A stretch of DNA of 56,747 nt, from assembly GCA_900546365.1 (NCBI GenBank), contig URCF01000014.1, positions 1 through 56,747 of the forward strand, read 5' to 3'. The notes below the pieces were generated by a model that saw nothing but the letters and a program-made list of their open reading frames with translations, was not told the origin of the DNA and ran no database searches. Made by a program: the position numbers and the translations under genes. Within the stretch, counting starts at the first letter, position 1; every line of letters starts with the position of its first letter. Positions 1 through 7,444 of this stretch are shown here, one piece after another. Origin of the DNA: an uncultured Porphyromonadaceae bacterium (GTDB lineage Bacteria > Bacteroidota > Bacteroidia > Bacteroidales > Muribaculaceae).

Positions 1-31
1 CATCCTGAGCCAGGATCAAACTCTCCGTTGT
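1..31 (-). rRNA. rrs: 16S ribosomal RNA, 5' end only
   Basis: The reverse complement of positions 5-24 is the universal 16S 5' primer site (AGAGTTTGATCCTGGCTCAG). The mature 5' end should therefore lie near position 31, by analogy with the E. coli numbering. Only the first ~31 nt are inside the window and the rest lies to the left. Transcription runs leftward, away from the DUF1460 gene. Confidence 0.97.
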
Positions 32-450
32 TGGTATTTATCTTTTCTTCTTTTTTATATCCAAAAAGACAATCCCTTATTAAAAGATTTTGTCTTGCTT
101 TCATCCCGGAATCTTTCTCCCGGGGTCGCTCAGGCGTATCGCCTTCGATCTATTGACCTGTCGTATTCAGAATTTGACTAAGAGCTTCATTTTTTTTAAT
201 GACTCTTGTACTACTTCTTGTCTATTGCAATTATTTCAATGTGCTCAATCTTTTGATATTTTCAAAGCGTATTGTTGAAACCAATGTCGCGATACGACAA
301 ATGGCCAAGACAATATATGATGTAAAATAACGGGATGTTTTGGTGCGATGAGCGCGTCACCGCGGATGCATGATATGCAAAAAAACTTTTTCCTTTTTCA
401 ATCATCGCCGTGGCCGCTGCCATAGCGTCGCTGTTTCTCAAAAGCGAATG
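32..450 (-). other. 16S rRNA leader
   Basis: This stretch of about 410 bp lies between the predicted rRNA start site and the 16S 5' end, and I see no credible gene in it. It contains small stems that could take part in pre-rRNA folding: 66-72 pairs with 90-96 (AAGACAA/TTGTCTT), and 105-109 pairs with 120-124 (CCCGG/CCGGG). A weak boxA-like stretch (minus-strand GCTCTTAGTC, about 178-188) resembles an rRNA antitermination signal but is not a clear match. Confidence 0.6.
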
Positions 451-482
451 CAAAGGTATGGCAACTTTTTGAACCACGCAAA
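451..482 (-). promoter_or_regulatory. rRNA operon promoter (Bacteroidetes type)
   Basis: On the minus strand TTTG (482-479) is followed after 20 nt by TACCTTTG (458-451). This matches exactly the Bacteroides housekeeping sigma consensus TTTG-N19-21-TAnnTTTG. It predicts transcription starting near 447, with a leader of about 415 nt before the 16S gene. Confidence 0.85.
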
Positions 483-573
483 TATTTTAACATTATTTTG
501 CGATAAATTTTTCACCCCTATCATCGTTTACGCTGATTGTCAACACTATAAGAATATGAACAATTTTACAGAA

Positions 574-605
574 TTTGCGTCTTGAATATATTTTGTGTAC
601 TTTCG
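574..605 (+). promoter_or_regulatory. Promoter of the DUF1460 gene
   Basis: TTTG at 574-577 and TACTTTCG at 598-605, 20 nt apart, fit the Bacteroidetes promoter with one mismatch in the -7 box. Transcription should start near 609, about 20 nt before the ATG at 630. It is divergent from the rRNA promoter. Confidence 0.6.
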
Positions 606-629
606 CAGTAGAAAAGCTATATAATAACA

Positions 630-1496
630 ATGAGGAAAGACAGTATAAAATCATTCATCGCGGCGGTGGCTTTGGCCGCTTCATCATTTCACGGGCTCGC
701 GATGTCGCCGGCGGAGATACGCTGGGGGAACGAATCCTCGGACACGACGGCTATCACCAGGATGCTGGTAGAAGCAGCGGCACTCAAGGTTGACAAACCG
801 GCTGAGCTTATTGCACCGATAGGCAAAATGATGCTCGGCACGCCTTATATTGCGGGCGGCATAGAGGGGGACACGGAGATGCTCACCATCCGACTGGATT
901 CGCTGGACTGCACCACTTTTGTGGAGACGGCTCTGGCGGCGGCCAAAACAGTGTTTCAGAGGCGCACTTCGTGGCGCGATTTTGCGGAGACGCTTAAAGA
1001 TATGCGTTATCGTGGCGGAATCGTGAACGGCTATGGGTCGCGTCTGCACTATTTCAGCGACTGGGTGGTGGAAAATTCGCACCGCGGCGATCTTCTGGAT
1101 GCGACAGACCGTGCCGGGAAGGCTGACTATATCGTGCGCACGCTGGATTTCATGAGCCGCAACCGCAACAAATATCCCGCCCTGAAGGATGATGCGAATT
1201 ACAATGCCATCAAGAACGCCGAGGTGGGATACCGCTCGCACAGGTTTGCATACATAAAGCCAATCAATCTCAAAACGGCACAGATCAAGGAGGGCGACAT
1301 CATCGGTATTGTGACTTCAATCAACGGACTGGATGTGACTCATCTCGGCATCGCCACAATGGTGGACGGCAGGCCACATCTGCTCCATGCATCATCGGCC
1401 AAAGGTCGGGTGGTTGTGGACCAGCTCGATATCGCCGACTATCTGAAGCGCAACCGCAAAGCTATAGGGATAAGGATTATCCGCCTGGTGGACTGA
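630..1496 (+). CDS. DUF1460 family secreted cysteine hydrolase (NlpC/P60-like amidase fold)
   Basis: This is a 288-residue exported protein. The N-terminal ~24 residues form a signal peptide (basic start, Ala/Val-rich core). The family (DUF1460) has a papain-like NlpC/P60 fold and is usually annotated as N-acetylmuramoyl-L-alanine amidase-like, so a role in cell-wall peptide cleavage or muropeptide recycling in the periplasm is expected. The likely nucleophile is Cys94 in the LDCTTFVE motif. His238 in DVTHLGIA is the probable partner, and LLHASS around 251-256 is also family-typical. The start is supported by the promoter at 574-605. The gene stands alone, convergent with eno, and shares a two-way terminator with it. 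Family membership is seen in the motifs; the exact substrate is inference. Confidence 0.85.
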   Translation: MRKDSIKSFIAAVALAASSFHGLAMSPAEIRWGNESSDTTAITRMLVEAAALKVDKPAELIAPIGKMMLGTPYIAGGIEGDTEMLTIRLDSLDCTTFVETALAAAKTVFQRRTSWRDFAETLKDMRYRGGIVNGYGSRLHYFSDWVVENSHRGDLLDATDRAGKADYIVRTLDFMSRNRNKYPALKDDANYNAIKNAEVGYRSHRFAYIKPINLKTAQIKEGDIIGIVTSINGLDVTHLGIATMVDGRPHLLHASSAKGRVVVDQLDIADYLKRNRKAIGIRIIRLVD

Positions 1497-1537
1497 CCTC
1501 CCCTGCCCTGCACGTTGCTTATAAATTACAAAAAGTA

Positions 1538-1563
1538 CGAGGCCACGCTAATGCGCGGCCTCG
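1538..1563. terminator. Bidirectional terminator between the DUF1460 gene and eno
   Basis: An 11-bp stem (1538-1548 with 1553-1563, one mismatch, TAAT loop) is followed by CTTTTT on the plus strand and by CTTTTTG a few bases beyond the stem on the minus strand. It sits between two convergent genes and can end transcripts from both. Confidence 0.8.
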
Positions 1564-1589
1564 CTTTTTATGCTATCAAAAATATGGGA

Positions 1590-2882
1590 TTATTCCTGAG
1601 GCATTTTGGTACGTTTGCCATAACCATAGGCGGCGTCGGTGCCGAGCTGCTCTTCGATGCGGAGGAGCTGGTTGTACTTGGCCATACGGTCGGAGCGGCT
1701 GGCGCTACCGGTTTTGATCTGACCGGCGTTGGTGGCAACAGCGATGTCGGCGATGGTAGCGTCCTCAGTTTCACCGGAACGGTGGGAGATGACAGCGGTG
1801 TAGCCGTTGCGCTGAGCGAGCTCAACTGCGCGGAGGGTTTCGGTGAGCGAACCGATCTGGTTAACTTTGACGAGGATAGAGTTGGCACAGCCGAGTTCAA
1901 TACCTTTCTTGAGGTATTTTACATTGGTAACGAAGAGGTCGTCACCAACGAGCTGGCAACGGTTGCCGATCATGTCGGTGAGAATCTTCCAACCTTCCCA
2001 GTCGCCTTCGGCCATACCGTCCTCGATGGAATCGATAGGATAAGCTTCAACGAGGCCTTTGAGGTATTCAGCCTGCTCTTTGGAGGTGAGTTTCTTGCCG
2101 TCGGCCTGCTTCCAGGTGTAGTCGTAAAGACCGTCCTTGTAGAATTCGGAAGAAGCGCAGTCGAGACCGATGGTCACATCCTTACCGGGAACGTAGCCGG
2201 CAGCTTCGATGGCTTTGATGATGACATTGAGGGCATCTTCTGTGCCGTCGAGGCTGGGAGCGAAACCACCTTCGTCACCAACAGCGGTGGAAAGGCCACG
2301 GTCGTGGAGCACTTTCTTGAGGTTGTGGAACACTTCTGTACCCATGCGGATACCTTCCTTGAAGCAGCATGCGCCGATAGGACGGATCATGAATTCCTGG
2401 AAGCAGATGGGGGCATCGGAGTGTGCGCCACCATTGATGATGTTCATCATCGGCACGGGAAGAGTGTAGGAGTTACAGCCACCGATATATTTGTAAAGGG
2501 GCAGGTCAAGATAGTCGGCGGCAGCCTTGGCAACAGCGAGCGATACGCCGAGGATGGCGTTGGCGCCGAGGTTGCTCTTGGTTTCAGTGCCGTCGAGGGC
2601 GAGCATAGTTTCGTCAATCTTGATCTGGTCAAGAGCGCTCATGCCGATAAGGGCTTTTGCGATGGGGCCATTGACATTGGTAACGGCTTTGGTAACACCT
2701 TTGCCCATGTAGCGGGATTTGTCGCCGTCACGAAGCTCGAGAGCTTCATTAACGCCTGTGGATGCACCGGAGGGAACAGATGCGCGGCCAAAAGCACCGC
2801 TTTCGAGGGTTACATCAACTTCCACAGTGGGGTTGCCACGAGAATCGAGCACCTCACGACCAATGATTTTTTCGATTTTCAT
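1590..2882 (-). CDS. eno: Enolase (2-phosphoglycerate hydratase)
   Basis: This cytosolic glycolytic enzyme interconverts 2-phosphoglycerate and phosphoenolpyruvate with Mg2+. The 430-residue length is standard. The N-terminal domain begins with the family stretch GREVLDSRGNPTVEVDV. The barrel domain carries the conserved segments IEDGMAEGD, VGDDLFVTN, the catalytic-lysine segment LVKVNQIGSLTE, SHRSGETED and KTGSASRSDR. The gene is transcribed alone on the minus strand, downstream of the ribosomal superoperon terminator and with its own likely promoter at 2948-2955. Nothing looks altered. Confidence 0.99.
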   Translation of the reverse strand: MKIEKIIGREVLDSRGNPTVEVDVTLESGAFGRASVPSGASTGVNEALELRDGDKSRYMGKGVTKAVTNVNGPIAKALIGMSALDQIKIDETMLALDGTETKSNLGANAILGVSLAVAKAAADYLDLPLYKYIGGCNSYTLPVPMMNIINGGAHSDAPICFQEFMIRPIGACCFKEGIRMGTEVFHNLKKVLHDRGLSTAVGDEGGFAPSLDGTEDALNVIIKAIEAAGYVPGKDVTIGLDCASSEFYKDGLYDYTWKQADGKKLTSKEQAEYLKGLVEAYPIDSIEDGMAEGDWEGWKILTDMIGNRCQLVGDDLFVTNVKYLKKGIELGCANSILVKVNQIGSLTETLRAVELAQRNGYTAVISHRSGETEDATIADIAVATNAGQIKTGSASRSDRMAKYNQLLRIEEQLGTDAAYGYGKRTKMPQE

Positions 2883-2947
2883 AATGTTGTAAGAACTTAA
2901 AAAGTTGGTTATTATGTGTTATAAATATTCTTGGCGTATGTGTTTGG

Positions 2948-2955
2948 CAAAATTA
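2948..2955 (-). promoter_or_regulatory. Likely eno promoter (-7 box)
   Basis: The minus-strand TAATTTTG matches TAnnTTTG and lies 65 nt upstream of the eno ATG. No good TTTG element sits at the expected distance, so this is a moderate call. The rest of the 205-bp interval 2883-3087 holds only the superoperon terminator. Confidence 0.5.
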
Positions 2956-3006
2956 ATAAAAAACTCGGAATAACACTGAAGGTTAACAACTTTTGTCACA
3001 AAAAAA

Positions 3007-3041
3007 ATTGTCCCGTAGGCCGTGGGGGCTTTCGGGACAAT
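3007..3041 (-). terminator. Terminator of the ribosomal protein/rpoA superoperon
   Basis: A 9-bp perfect stem, ATTGTCCCG (3007-3015) with CGGGACAAT (3033-3041), is followed on the minus strand by a run of T residues. It lies 46 bp after the rplQ stop codon, a classical intrinsic terminator closing the long operon. Confidence 0.9.
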
Positions 3042-3087
3042 ATTTCAAGCGAGTGTCAGGCGCGGGTGCACCCAAAGCACTGCGTCA

Positions 3088-3558
3088 TTATTCAGCCGCA
3101 GGAGCTTCAGCTGCGGGAGCCTCTGCTTTGGGCTTGGAGCTGCGGCGTGAACGACGGGTGCGACCCTCTTTCTTGGCGTCGTTGGACTTGAGCATATTCT
3201 CATTGTAGTCAACGAGCTCAATGAAGCAGGTCTTGGCGTTGTCACCAAGACGGTTGCCTGTTTTGAGGATACGGGTATAGCCACCGTTACGCTCGGCAAT
3301 TTTCTGAGCTACTTCACGGAAAAGTTCGGTGACGGCCTCTTTGTTCTGCAGGTAGGAGAACACGAGACGACGATTTTCCATGGAGTCGTTTTTGGCGCGG
3401 TTGATAAGGGGCTCGGCATAGATGCGCAGAGCTTTAGCCTTGGCTAAGGTGGTGAAAATGCGCTTGCGCATAATCAGCGAGATAGTCATGTTGGCAAGAA
3501 GAGCGTCGCGGTGAGCCTTTTTGCGGCCAAGATGATTGAATTTCTTATTATGTCTCAT
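3088..3558 (-). CDS. rplQ: 50S ribosomal protein L17
   Basis: L17 is a large-subunit protein near the peptide exit tunnel. The 156-residue product starts MRHNKKFNHLGRK, the diagnostic N-terminus, and the L17 core covers about residues 1-115. The C-terminal ~35 residues are a basic then Ala/Pro/Glu-rich low-complexity tail ending in two APAAE repeats, longer than E. coli L17 (127 residues). The gene is last in the superoperon, 8 nt after rpoA, and is followed by an intrinsic terminator. Confidence 0.98.
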   Translation of the reverse strand: MRHNKKFNHLGRKKAHRDALLANMTISLIMRKRIFTTLAKAKALRIYAEPLINRAKNDSMENRRLVFSYLQNKEAVTELFREVAQKIAERNGGYTRILKTGNRLGDNAKTCFIELVDYNENMLKSNDAKKEGRTRRSRRSSKPKAEAPAAEAPAAE

Positions 3559-3566
3559 CGTTGTAA

Positions 3567-4559
3567 TTACTCTTTATCTAATTTATACTTGGAAATGTCC
3601 ATCCCGAACGAGAGTCCGAGGTTGGCAAGCAGCTCATCGAGTTCGGTGAGCGACTTCTTACCGAAGTTGCGGAACTTGAGGAGGTCGTTGCGGTTAAAGA
3701 CAACGAGCTCGCCGAGAGTTTCAACTTCAGCGCTCTTGAGGCAGTTGAGGGCACGCACTGACAGGTCCATATCCACGAGCTTGGACTTGAGGAGCTGTCG
3801 CATGTGAAGCACTTCTTCATCAAACTCCTCGTTCTCCTCGGTGTCGGAAGTTTCGAGAGTGATTTTCTCATCGGAGAAGAGCATGAAGTGATAAATCAGT
3901 ATCTTAGCGGCCTCTTTGAGAGCATCCTTGGGGAGGATGGAACCGTTGGTGGTTATTTCAAGTGTCAGCTTATCGTAGTCGGTTTTCTGATCTACGCGGA
4001 AGTTTTCAACCGTATATTTGACATTCTTGATGGGAGTGTAGATGGAGTCGATGGCAATGACATGGATATCATCGATGCCCAATGCATTTTCATCGGCGGG
4101 AGTCCAGCCACGGCCTTTGTTGATTGTCAGCTCGATTGAGAAACTTGCTCCGGGATCCAGATGACAGATGACAAGGTCGGGATTGAGCACTTCGAAACCG
4201 GTGAGCACCTTTGAAATGTCGCCGGCGGTGAACACTTCCTGACCCGACACATTGATGAGAGCCTTTTCGCTGTCGGTGTCCTCGACTATCTGCTTGAGAT
4301 CAACTTTCTTGAGGTTGAGGATGATGTTGGTAACATCTTCCTTCACGCCGGGAATGGTATCAAACTCATGTTTCACGCCATCAATCTTGATGGAAGAGAT
4401 GGCATAACCCTCGAGCGAGGACAAGAGGATGCGACGCAGCGCATTGCCTATGGTGATACCATAGCCAGGCTCCAATGGCTTGAACTCAAACTTGCCGAAG
4501 CGATTGTCCGCTTCCAACATCAATACCTTATCGGGTTTTTGAAATGCTAATATAGCCAT
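3567..4559 (-). CDS. rpoA: DNA-directed RNA polymerase subunit alpha
   Basis: The alpha subunit nucleates RNA polymerase assembly and contacts promoters and activators. It has 330 residues, the normal length. The N-terminal domain (about 1-230) includes the conserved ITIGNALRRILLSS. An acidic linker (DTEENEEFDEE) leads to the C-terminal helix-hairpin-helix domain, with LNCLKSAEVETLGELV and NFGKKSLTELDELL. It lies between rpsD (19 nt upstream) and rplQ (8 nt downstream), the usual alpha-operon order. Confidence 0.99.
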   Translation of the reverse strand: MAILAFQKPDKVLMLEADNRFGKFEFKPLEPGYGITIGNALRRILLSSLEGYAISSIKIDGVKHEFDTIPGVKEDVTNIILNLKKVDLKQIVEDTDSEKALINVSGQEVFTAGDISKVLTGFEVLNPDLVICHLDPGASFSIELTINKGRGWTPADENALGIDDIHVIAIDSIYTPIKNVKYTVENFRVDQKTDYDKLTLEITTNGSILPKDALKEAAKILIYHFMLFSDEKITLETSDTEENEEFDEEVLHMRQLLKSKLVDMDLSVRALNCLKSAEVETLGELVVFNRNDLLKFRNFGKKSLTELDELLANLGLSFGMDISKYKLDKE

Positions 4560-4578
4560 GTGGATCTGAATTAAGTGA

Positions 4579-5184
4579 TTACTTAGAATACAACTCTACG
4601 ATGAGCTGCTCTTTGATGCTCTCGGGGATATCCTCACGTGCGGGCACATGCAGGAGCTTGCCGGCCTTGAGGCTCTCATCCCATTCGAGCCAGGGATACT
4701 TGGAGTGATTGAAACCGGCCAGAGCGTCGGCAATCACTTCGAGAGACTTGGATTTTTCGCGAACGCCAACAACATCACCGGGCTGCACTGCGAATGAGGG
4801 GATGTTGACCACCTTGCCATTGACAGTTATATGACGGTGAAGCACGAGCTGACGGGCAGCTGCGCGGGTGCGGGCGATGCCGAGACGATATACAACATTG
4901 TCCAGACGGCCTTCGAGAAGCTGGAGCAGAACCTCACCGGTGATACCCTTGGTACGGGCAGCCTTGTTGAAGAGGTTGTGGAACTGTTTCTCGAGCACAC
5001 CGTAGGTGTATTTGGCTTTCTGTTTCTCGCGAAGCTGAGTGCCATACTCAGAGGTTTTGCGGTGCTTGTTGGCACCATGCTGGCCGGGAGGGAAATTTTT
5101 CCGAGCCAACACCTTGTCTTCGCCAAATATGGGTTCGCCGAACTTGCGGGCGATTTTGGATTTGGGGCCTGTGTATCTTGCCAT
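4579..5184 (-). CDS. rpsD: 30S ribosomal protein S4 (zinc-free form)
   Basis: S4 is a primary 16S-binding protein that starts 30S assembly, and in many bacteria it represses its own operon. It has 201 residues. The N-terminus (MARYTGPKSKIARKFGEPIFG) has no zinc-binding cysteines, so this is the C-minus type. The S4 RNA-binding domain lies around residues 90-155 (RLDNVVYRLGIARTRAAARQ). It is preceded by an unusual 226-nt gap after rpsK, the longest gap in the superoperon. Confidence 0.99.
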   Translation of the reverse strand: MARYTGPKSKIARKFGEPIFGEDKVLARKNFPPGQHGANKHRKTSEYGTQLREKQKAKYTYGVLEKQFHNLFNKAARTKGITGEVLLQLLEGRLDNVVYRLGIARTRAAARQLVLHRHITVNGKVVNIPSFAVQPGDVVGVREKSKSLEVIADALAGFNHSKYPWLEWDESLKAGKLLHVPAREDIPESIKEQLIVELYSK

Positions 5185-5410
5185 TGTTTGTTTAAGTCTA
5201 TTGAATTTTGTTATTTGCAGCCTCTGGCTTTAGCGCTTGCGGTGCAGTGCAGCCGCGATCATAGAGAGGTGAAAAAAGATATGATCAAAATCACGTAACC
5301 GCTATGCGCTGTGATAAAGCCGAAATGGAGCTGCCGGATGAAAACAATATTTGTATGCTGGACGGTGCGCTGTCACCAATGCTATGGAACGTGGCACCTT
5401 GGCATCAATA
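5185..5410 (-). other. Untranslated gap between rpsK and rpsD
   Basis: The 226 bp lie inside an operon whose other gaps are mostly under 80 nt. I see no credible reading frame and no consensus promoter. Short self-complementary pieces exist, such as GGTGC/GCACC flanking about 35 nt near 5363-5399. It may be a structured leader for rpsD or hold an unrecognised promoter; this is inference. Confidence 0.4.
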
Positions 5411-5800
5411 TTAAACGCGACGACGCTTGGGAGGACGACATCCGTTGTGGGGCAGCGGAGTAACATCGATGATTTCGGTTACTTCAATGCCTGCACCATG
5501 CACTGTGCGGATGGCTGATTCGCGACCGTTGCCGGGACCTTTGACATAGGCCTTCACTTTGCGGAGACCGAGGTCGTATGCCACCTTGGCGCAATCCTGA
5601 GCTGCCATCTGGGCTGCATAAGGAGTGTTCTTCTTAGAGCCACGGAAGCCCATTTTGCCTGCGCTTGACCAAGAAATCACTTGACCTTCGGAGTTGGCTA
5701 AGCACACAATAATGTTGTTGAAAGAGGAGTGAACGTGAAGCTGGCCGGCGGCATCAACTTTAACATTTCTCTTCTTAGCTGCGACTGTCTTTTTTGCCAT
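5411..5800 (-). CDS. rpsK: 30S ribosomal protein S11
   Basis: S11 sits on the 30S platform near the mRNA exit and the anti-Shine-Dalgarno helix. The 129-residue protein ends in the typical PHNGCRPPKRRRV, and the conserved GSKKNTPYAAQMAA block is present near the middle. The basic N-terminus (MAKKTVAAKKRNVK) is usual. It lies 9 nt after rpsM. Confidence 0.99.
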   Translation of the reverse strand: MAKKTVAAKKRNVKVDAAGQLHVHSSFNNIIVCLANSEGQVISWSSAGKMGFRGSKKNTPYAAQMAAQDCAKVAYDLGLRKVKAYVKGPGNGRESAIRTVHGAGIEVTEIIDVTPLPHNGCRPPKRRRV

Positions 5801-5809
5801 ATCGATTTA

Positions 5810-6190
5810 TTATTTAGTAGCTTTCTTCTTGTTAGCAACTGTTTTCTTGCGGCCCTTGCGGGTGCGGGCATTGTTTTTGGTGCTCTGCCCACGCACGGGA
5901 AGACCGTTACGATGACGGATGCCACGGTAGCAGCCGATATCCATCAGTCGCTTGATGTTAAGCTGGATTTCGCTACGGAGGTCACCCTCCACTTTGTAGT
6001 CGGCGCCGATTACTTCGCGCACGCTGGCTGCCTGGGCGTCGGTCCAGTCTTTAACTTTGATATTTTTGTCCACGCCGGCCTTCTCGAGGATGGAGTTGGC
6101 TGCGCTACGGCCGATGCCGAAAATATAAGTCAAGGCTATTTCACCTCTTTTGTTCTGGGGGAGGTCAACTCCCACTATACGTACTGCCAT
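5810..6190 (-). CDS. rpsM: 30S ribosomal protein S13
   Basis: S13 is in the 30S head and forms bridges with the 50S subunit. It has 126 residues and starts MAVRIVGVDLPQNKRGEIAL. The C-terminal tRNA-contacting tail carries GIRHRNGLPVRGQ and ends in a lysine-rich stretch. It lies 37 nt after rpmJ and 9 nt before rpsK. Confidence 0.99.
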   Translation of the reverse strand: MAVRIVGVDLPQNKRGEIALTYIFGIGRSAANSILEKAGVDKNIKVKDWTDAQAASVREVIGADYKVEGDLRSEIQLNIKRLMDIGCYRGIRHRNGLPVRGQSTKNNARTRKGRKKTVANKKKATK

Positions 6191-6227
6191 ATATATTGAC
6201 TAATTTTTTTGCAAAAGTAATAAAAAA

Positions 6228-6344
6228 TTATCCTTGACGCTGCTTGTACTTCGGATTTTTCTTGTTAATCACATAAAGACGACCTTTGCGACGCACGATT
6301 TTGCTGTCCGGAGTGCGCTTCTTGACTGATGCTCTTACTTTCAT
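6228..6344 (-). CDS. rpmJ: 50S ribosomal protein L36 (zinc-free form)
   Basis: I translated this short gene directly from the sequence. It has 38 codons, starts MKVRASVKKRTPDSKIVRRK and ends PKYKQRQG. This is clearly L36, but the cysteines that bind zinc in the C-plus form are absent: the usual CxxC is TPDS here. It is a late-assembling 50S protein. It lies between infA (25 nt) and rpsM (37 nt), its standard place. Confidence 0.97.
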   Translation of the reverse strand: MKVRASVKKRTPDSKIVRRKGRLYVINKKNPKYKQRQG

Positions 6345-6369
6345 TGTATTTCGTTTTTTTTATTTTTTA

Positions 6370-6588
6370 TTATTTGTATCTGTAAGCTATGCGGCCCTTC
6401 GAGAGGTCGTAGGGCGACATTTCCACACGAACTTTGTCACCGGGAAGGATCTTGATGTAGTGCATGCGCATTTTGCCGGAGATGTGGGCGGTGATTTCAT
6501 GCCCGTTTTCCAGCTCAACGCGGAACATTGCATTGCTCAATGCTTCCACAATCACACCGTCTTGCTCTATTGCAGCTTGTTTTGCCAT
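6370..6588 (-). CDS. infA: Translation initiation factor IF-1
   Basis: IF-1 binds the 30S A site during initiation. The 72-residue protein is one OB fold, with the conserved blocks MFRVELENGHEITAHISGKMR and GRIAYRYK. Its place between map and rpmJ is standard for Bacteroidetes. Confidence 0.99.
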   Translation of the reverse strand: MAKQAAIEQDGVIVEALSNAMFRVELENGHEITAHISGKMRMHYIKILPGDKVRVEMSPYDLSKGRIAYRYK

Positions 6589-6620
6589 AAAAAGTGGTTA
6601 CAGTAATTAAAATTCTTAGG

Positions 6621-7403
6621 TTAAATAAATCTATCCTGGAGCACCTCGGCAATTGGGAGATATGAGGTGAGGATCTCGGCGGTGCCGTCCACTATGGCCA
6701 CTGTGTGCTCGTAGTGGGCAGAGGGTTTGCGGTCACGTGTGCGGCAAGTCCAGCCGTCGCGTTCGATAACCACGTTCTTGCTGCCGAGGTTGACCATCGG
6801 TTCGATGGCAAGACACATGCCGTTGCGCAGGAGCGGTCCTGTGCCGCGGTGTCCGAAGTTGGGCACTTCGGGGTCTTCGTGCATCTTGCGTCCGATACCA
6901 TGGCCACACATTTCGCGAACAATGCTGTAGCCGCGCTGCTCGCAGTAGGTTTGAATGGCCGATGAGATGTCGCCCAGACGGTTGCCGGCACGGCACACTT
7001 CTATACCTTTGTAGAGCGACTCCTTGGCGGTGCGGCAGAGAGCCATCACCTCGGGAGCCACTTCCCCGACGGGGAAAGTGTAGCACATATCGGCGTTGAA
7101 CCCTTCAAGCTCCACCACCACATCGGTGCCGATGATGTCGCCATCGCGCAGGGTATAGTTGGAAGGGAATCCGTGGACTACGATCTCGTTCACCTCATAG
7201 CACACGGCTGCGGGAAATCCGGCGTAGCCGAGGCAAGAAGCTTTGGCACCATTGTCGTGAATAAATTCACGAGCAATGGTTTCAAGCTTATTGGTGGTAA
7301 CGCCCGGAGCCACCCACTTGGCGAGTTCGCCAAGGGTGTTGCTGAGCACCACGGCGGCGTTGCGCATGTGGGCTATATCTTCGGGAGTCTTGAGATAGAT
7401 CAT
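6621..7403 (-). CDS. map: Methionine aminopeptidase, type I
   Basis: This cytosolic metalloenzyme removes the initiator methionine from new proteins. It has 260 residues with the pita-bread fold. The metal ligands are visible: two Asp in GTDVVVELEGFNAD, His in CGHGIGRKMHE, Glu in LAIEPMV and Glu in YEHTVAI. The substrate-side His is in VVHGFPS. There is no N-terminal zinc-finger extension. It is co-transcribed with secY and infA in the spc block, tying it to translation. Confidence 0.98.
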   Translation of the reverse strand: MIYLKTPEDIAHMRNAAVVLSNTLGELAKWVAPGVTTNKLETIAREFIHDNGAKASCLGYAGFPAAVCYEVNEIVVHGFPSNYTLRDGDIIGTDVVVELEGFNADMCYTFPVGEVAPEVMALCRTAKESLYKGIEVCRAGNRLGDISSAIQTYCEQRGYSIVREMCGHGIGRKMHEDPEVPNFGHRGTGPLLRNGMCLAIEPMVNLGSKNVVIERDGWTCRTRDRKPSAHYEHTVAIVDGTAEILTSYLPIAEVLQDRFI

Positions 7404-7444
7404 TTATCTAATGTAAAAACTAAATATGTATCTACAATTACTGA

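Noticed and set aside
90..585. Small open frames in the rRNA leader
   Set aside because: They lie inside the leader and promoter of the 16S gene and look random.
1515..2900. 461-codon open frame opposite eno
   Set aside because: It is a long antisense shadow of the enolase gene; the residue pattern is repetitive and no domain is seen.
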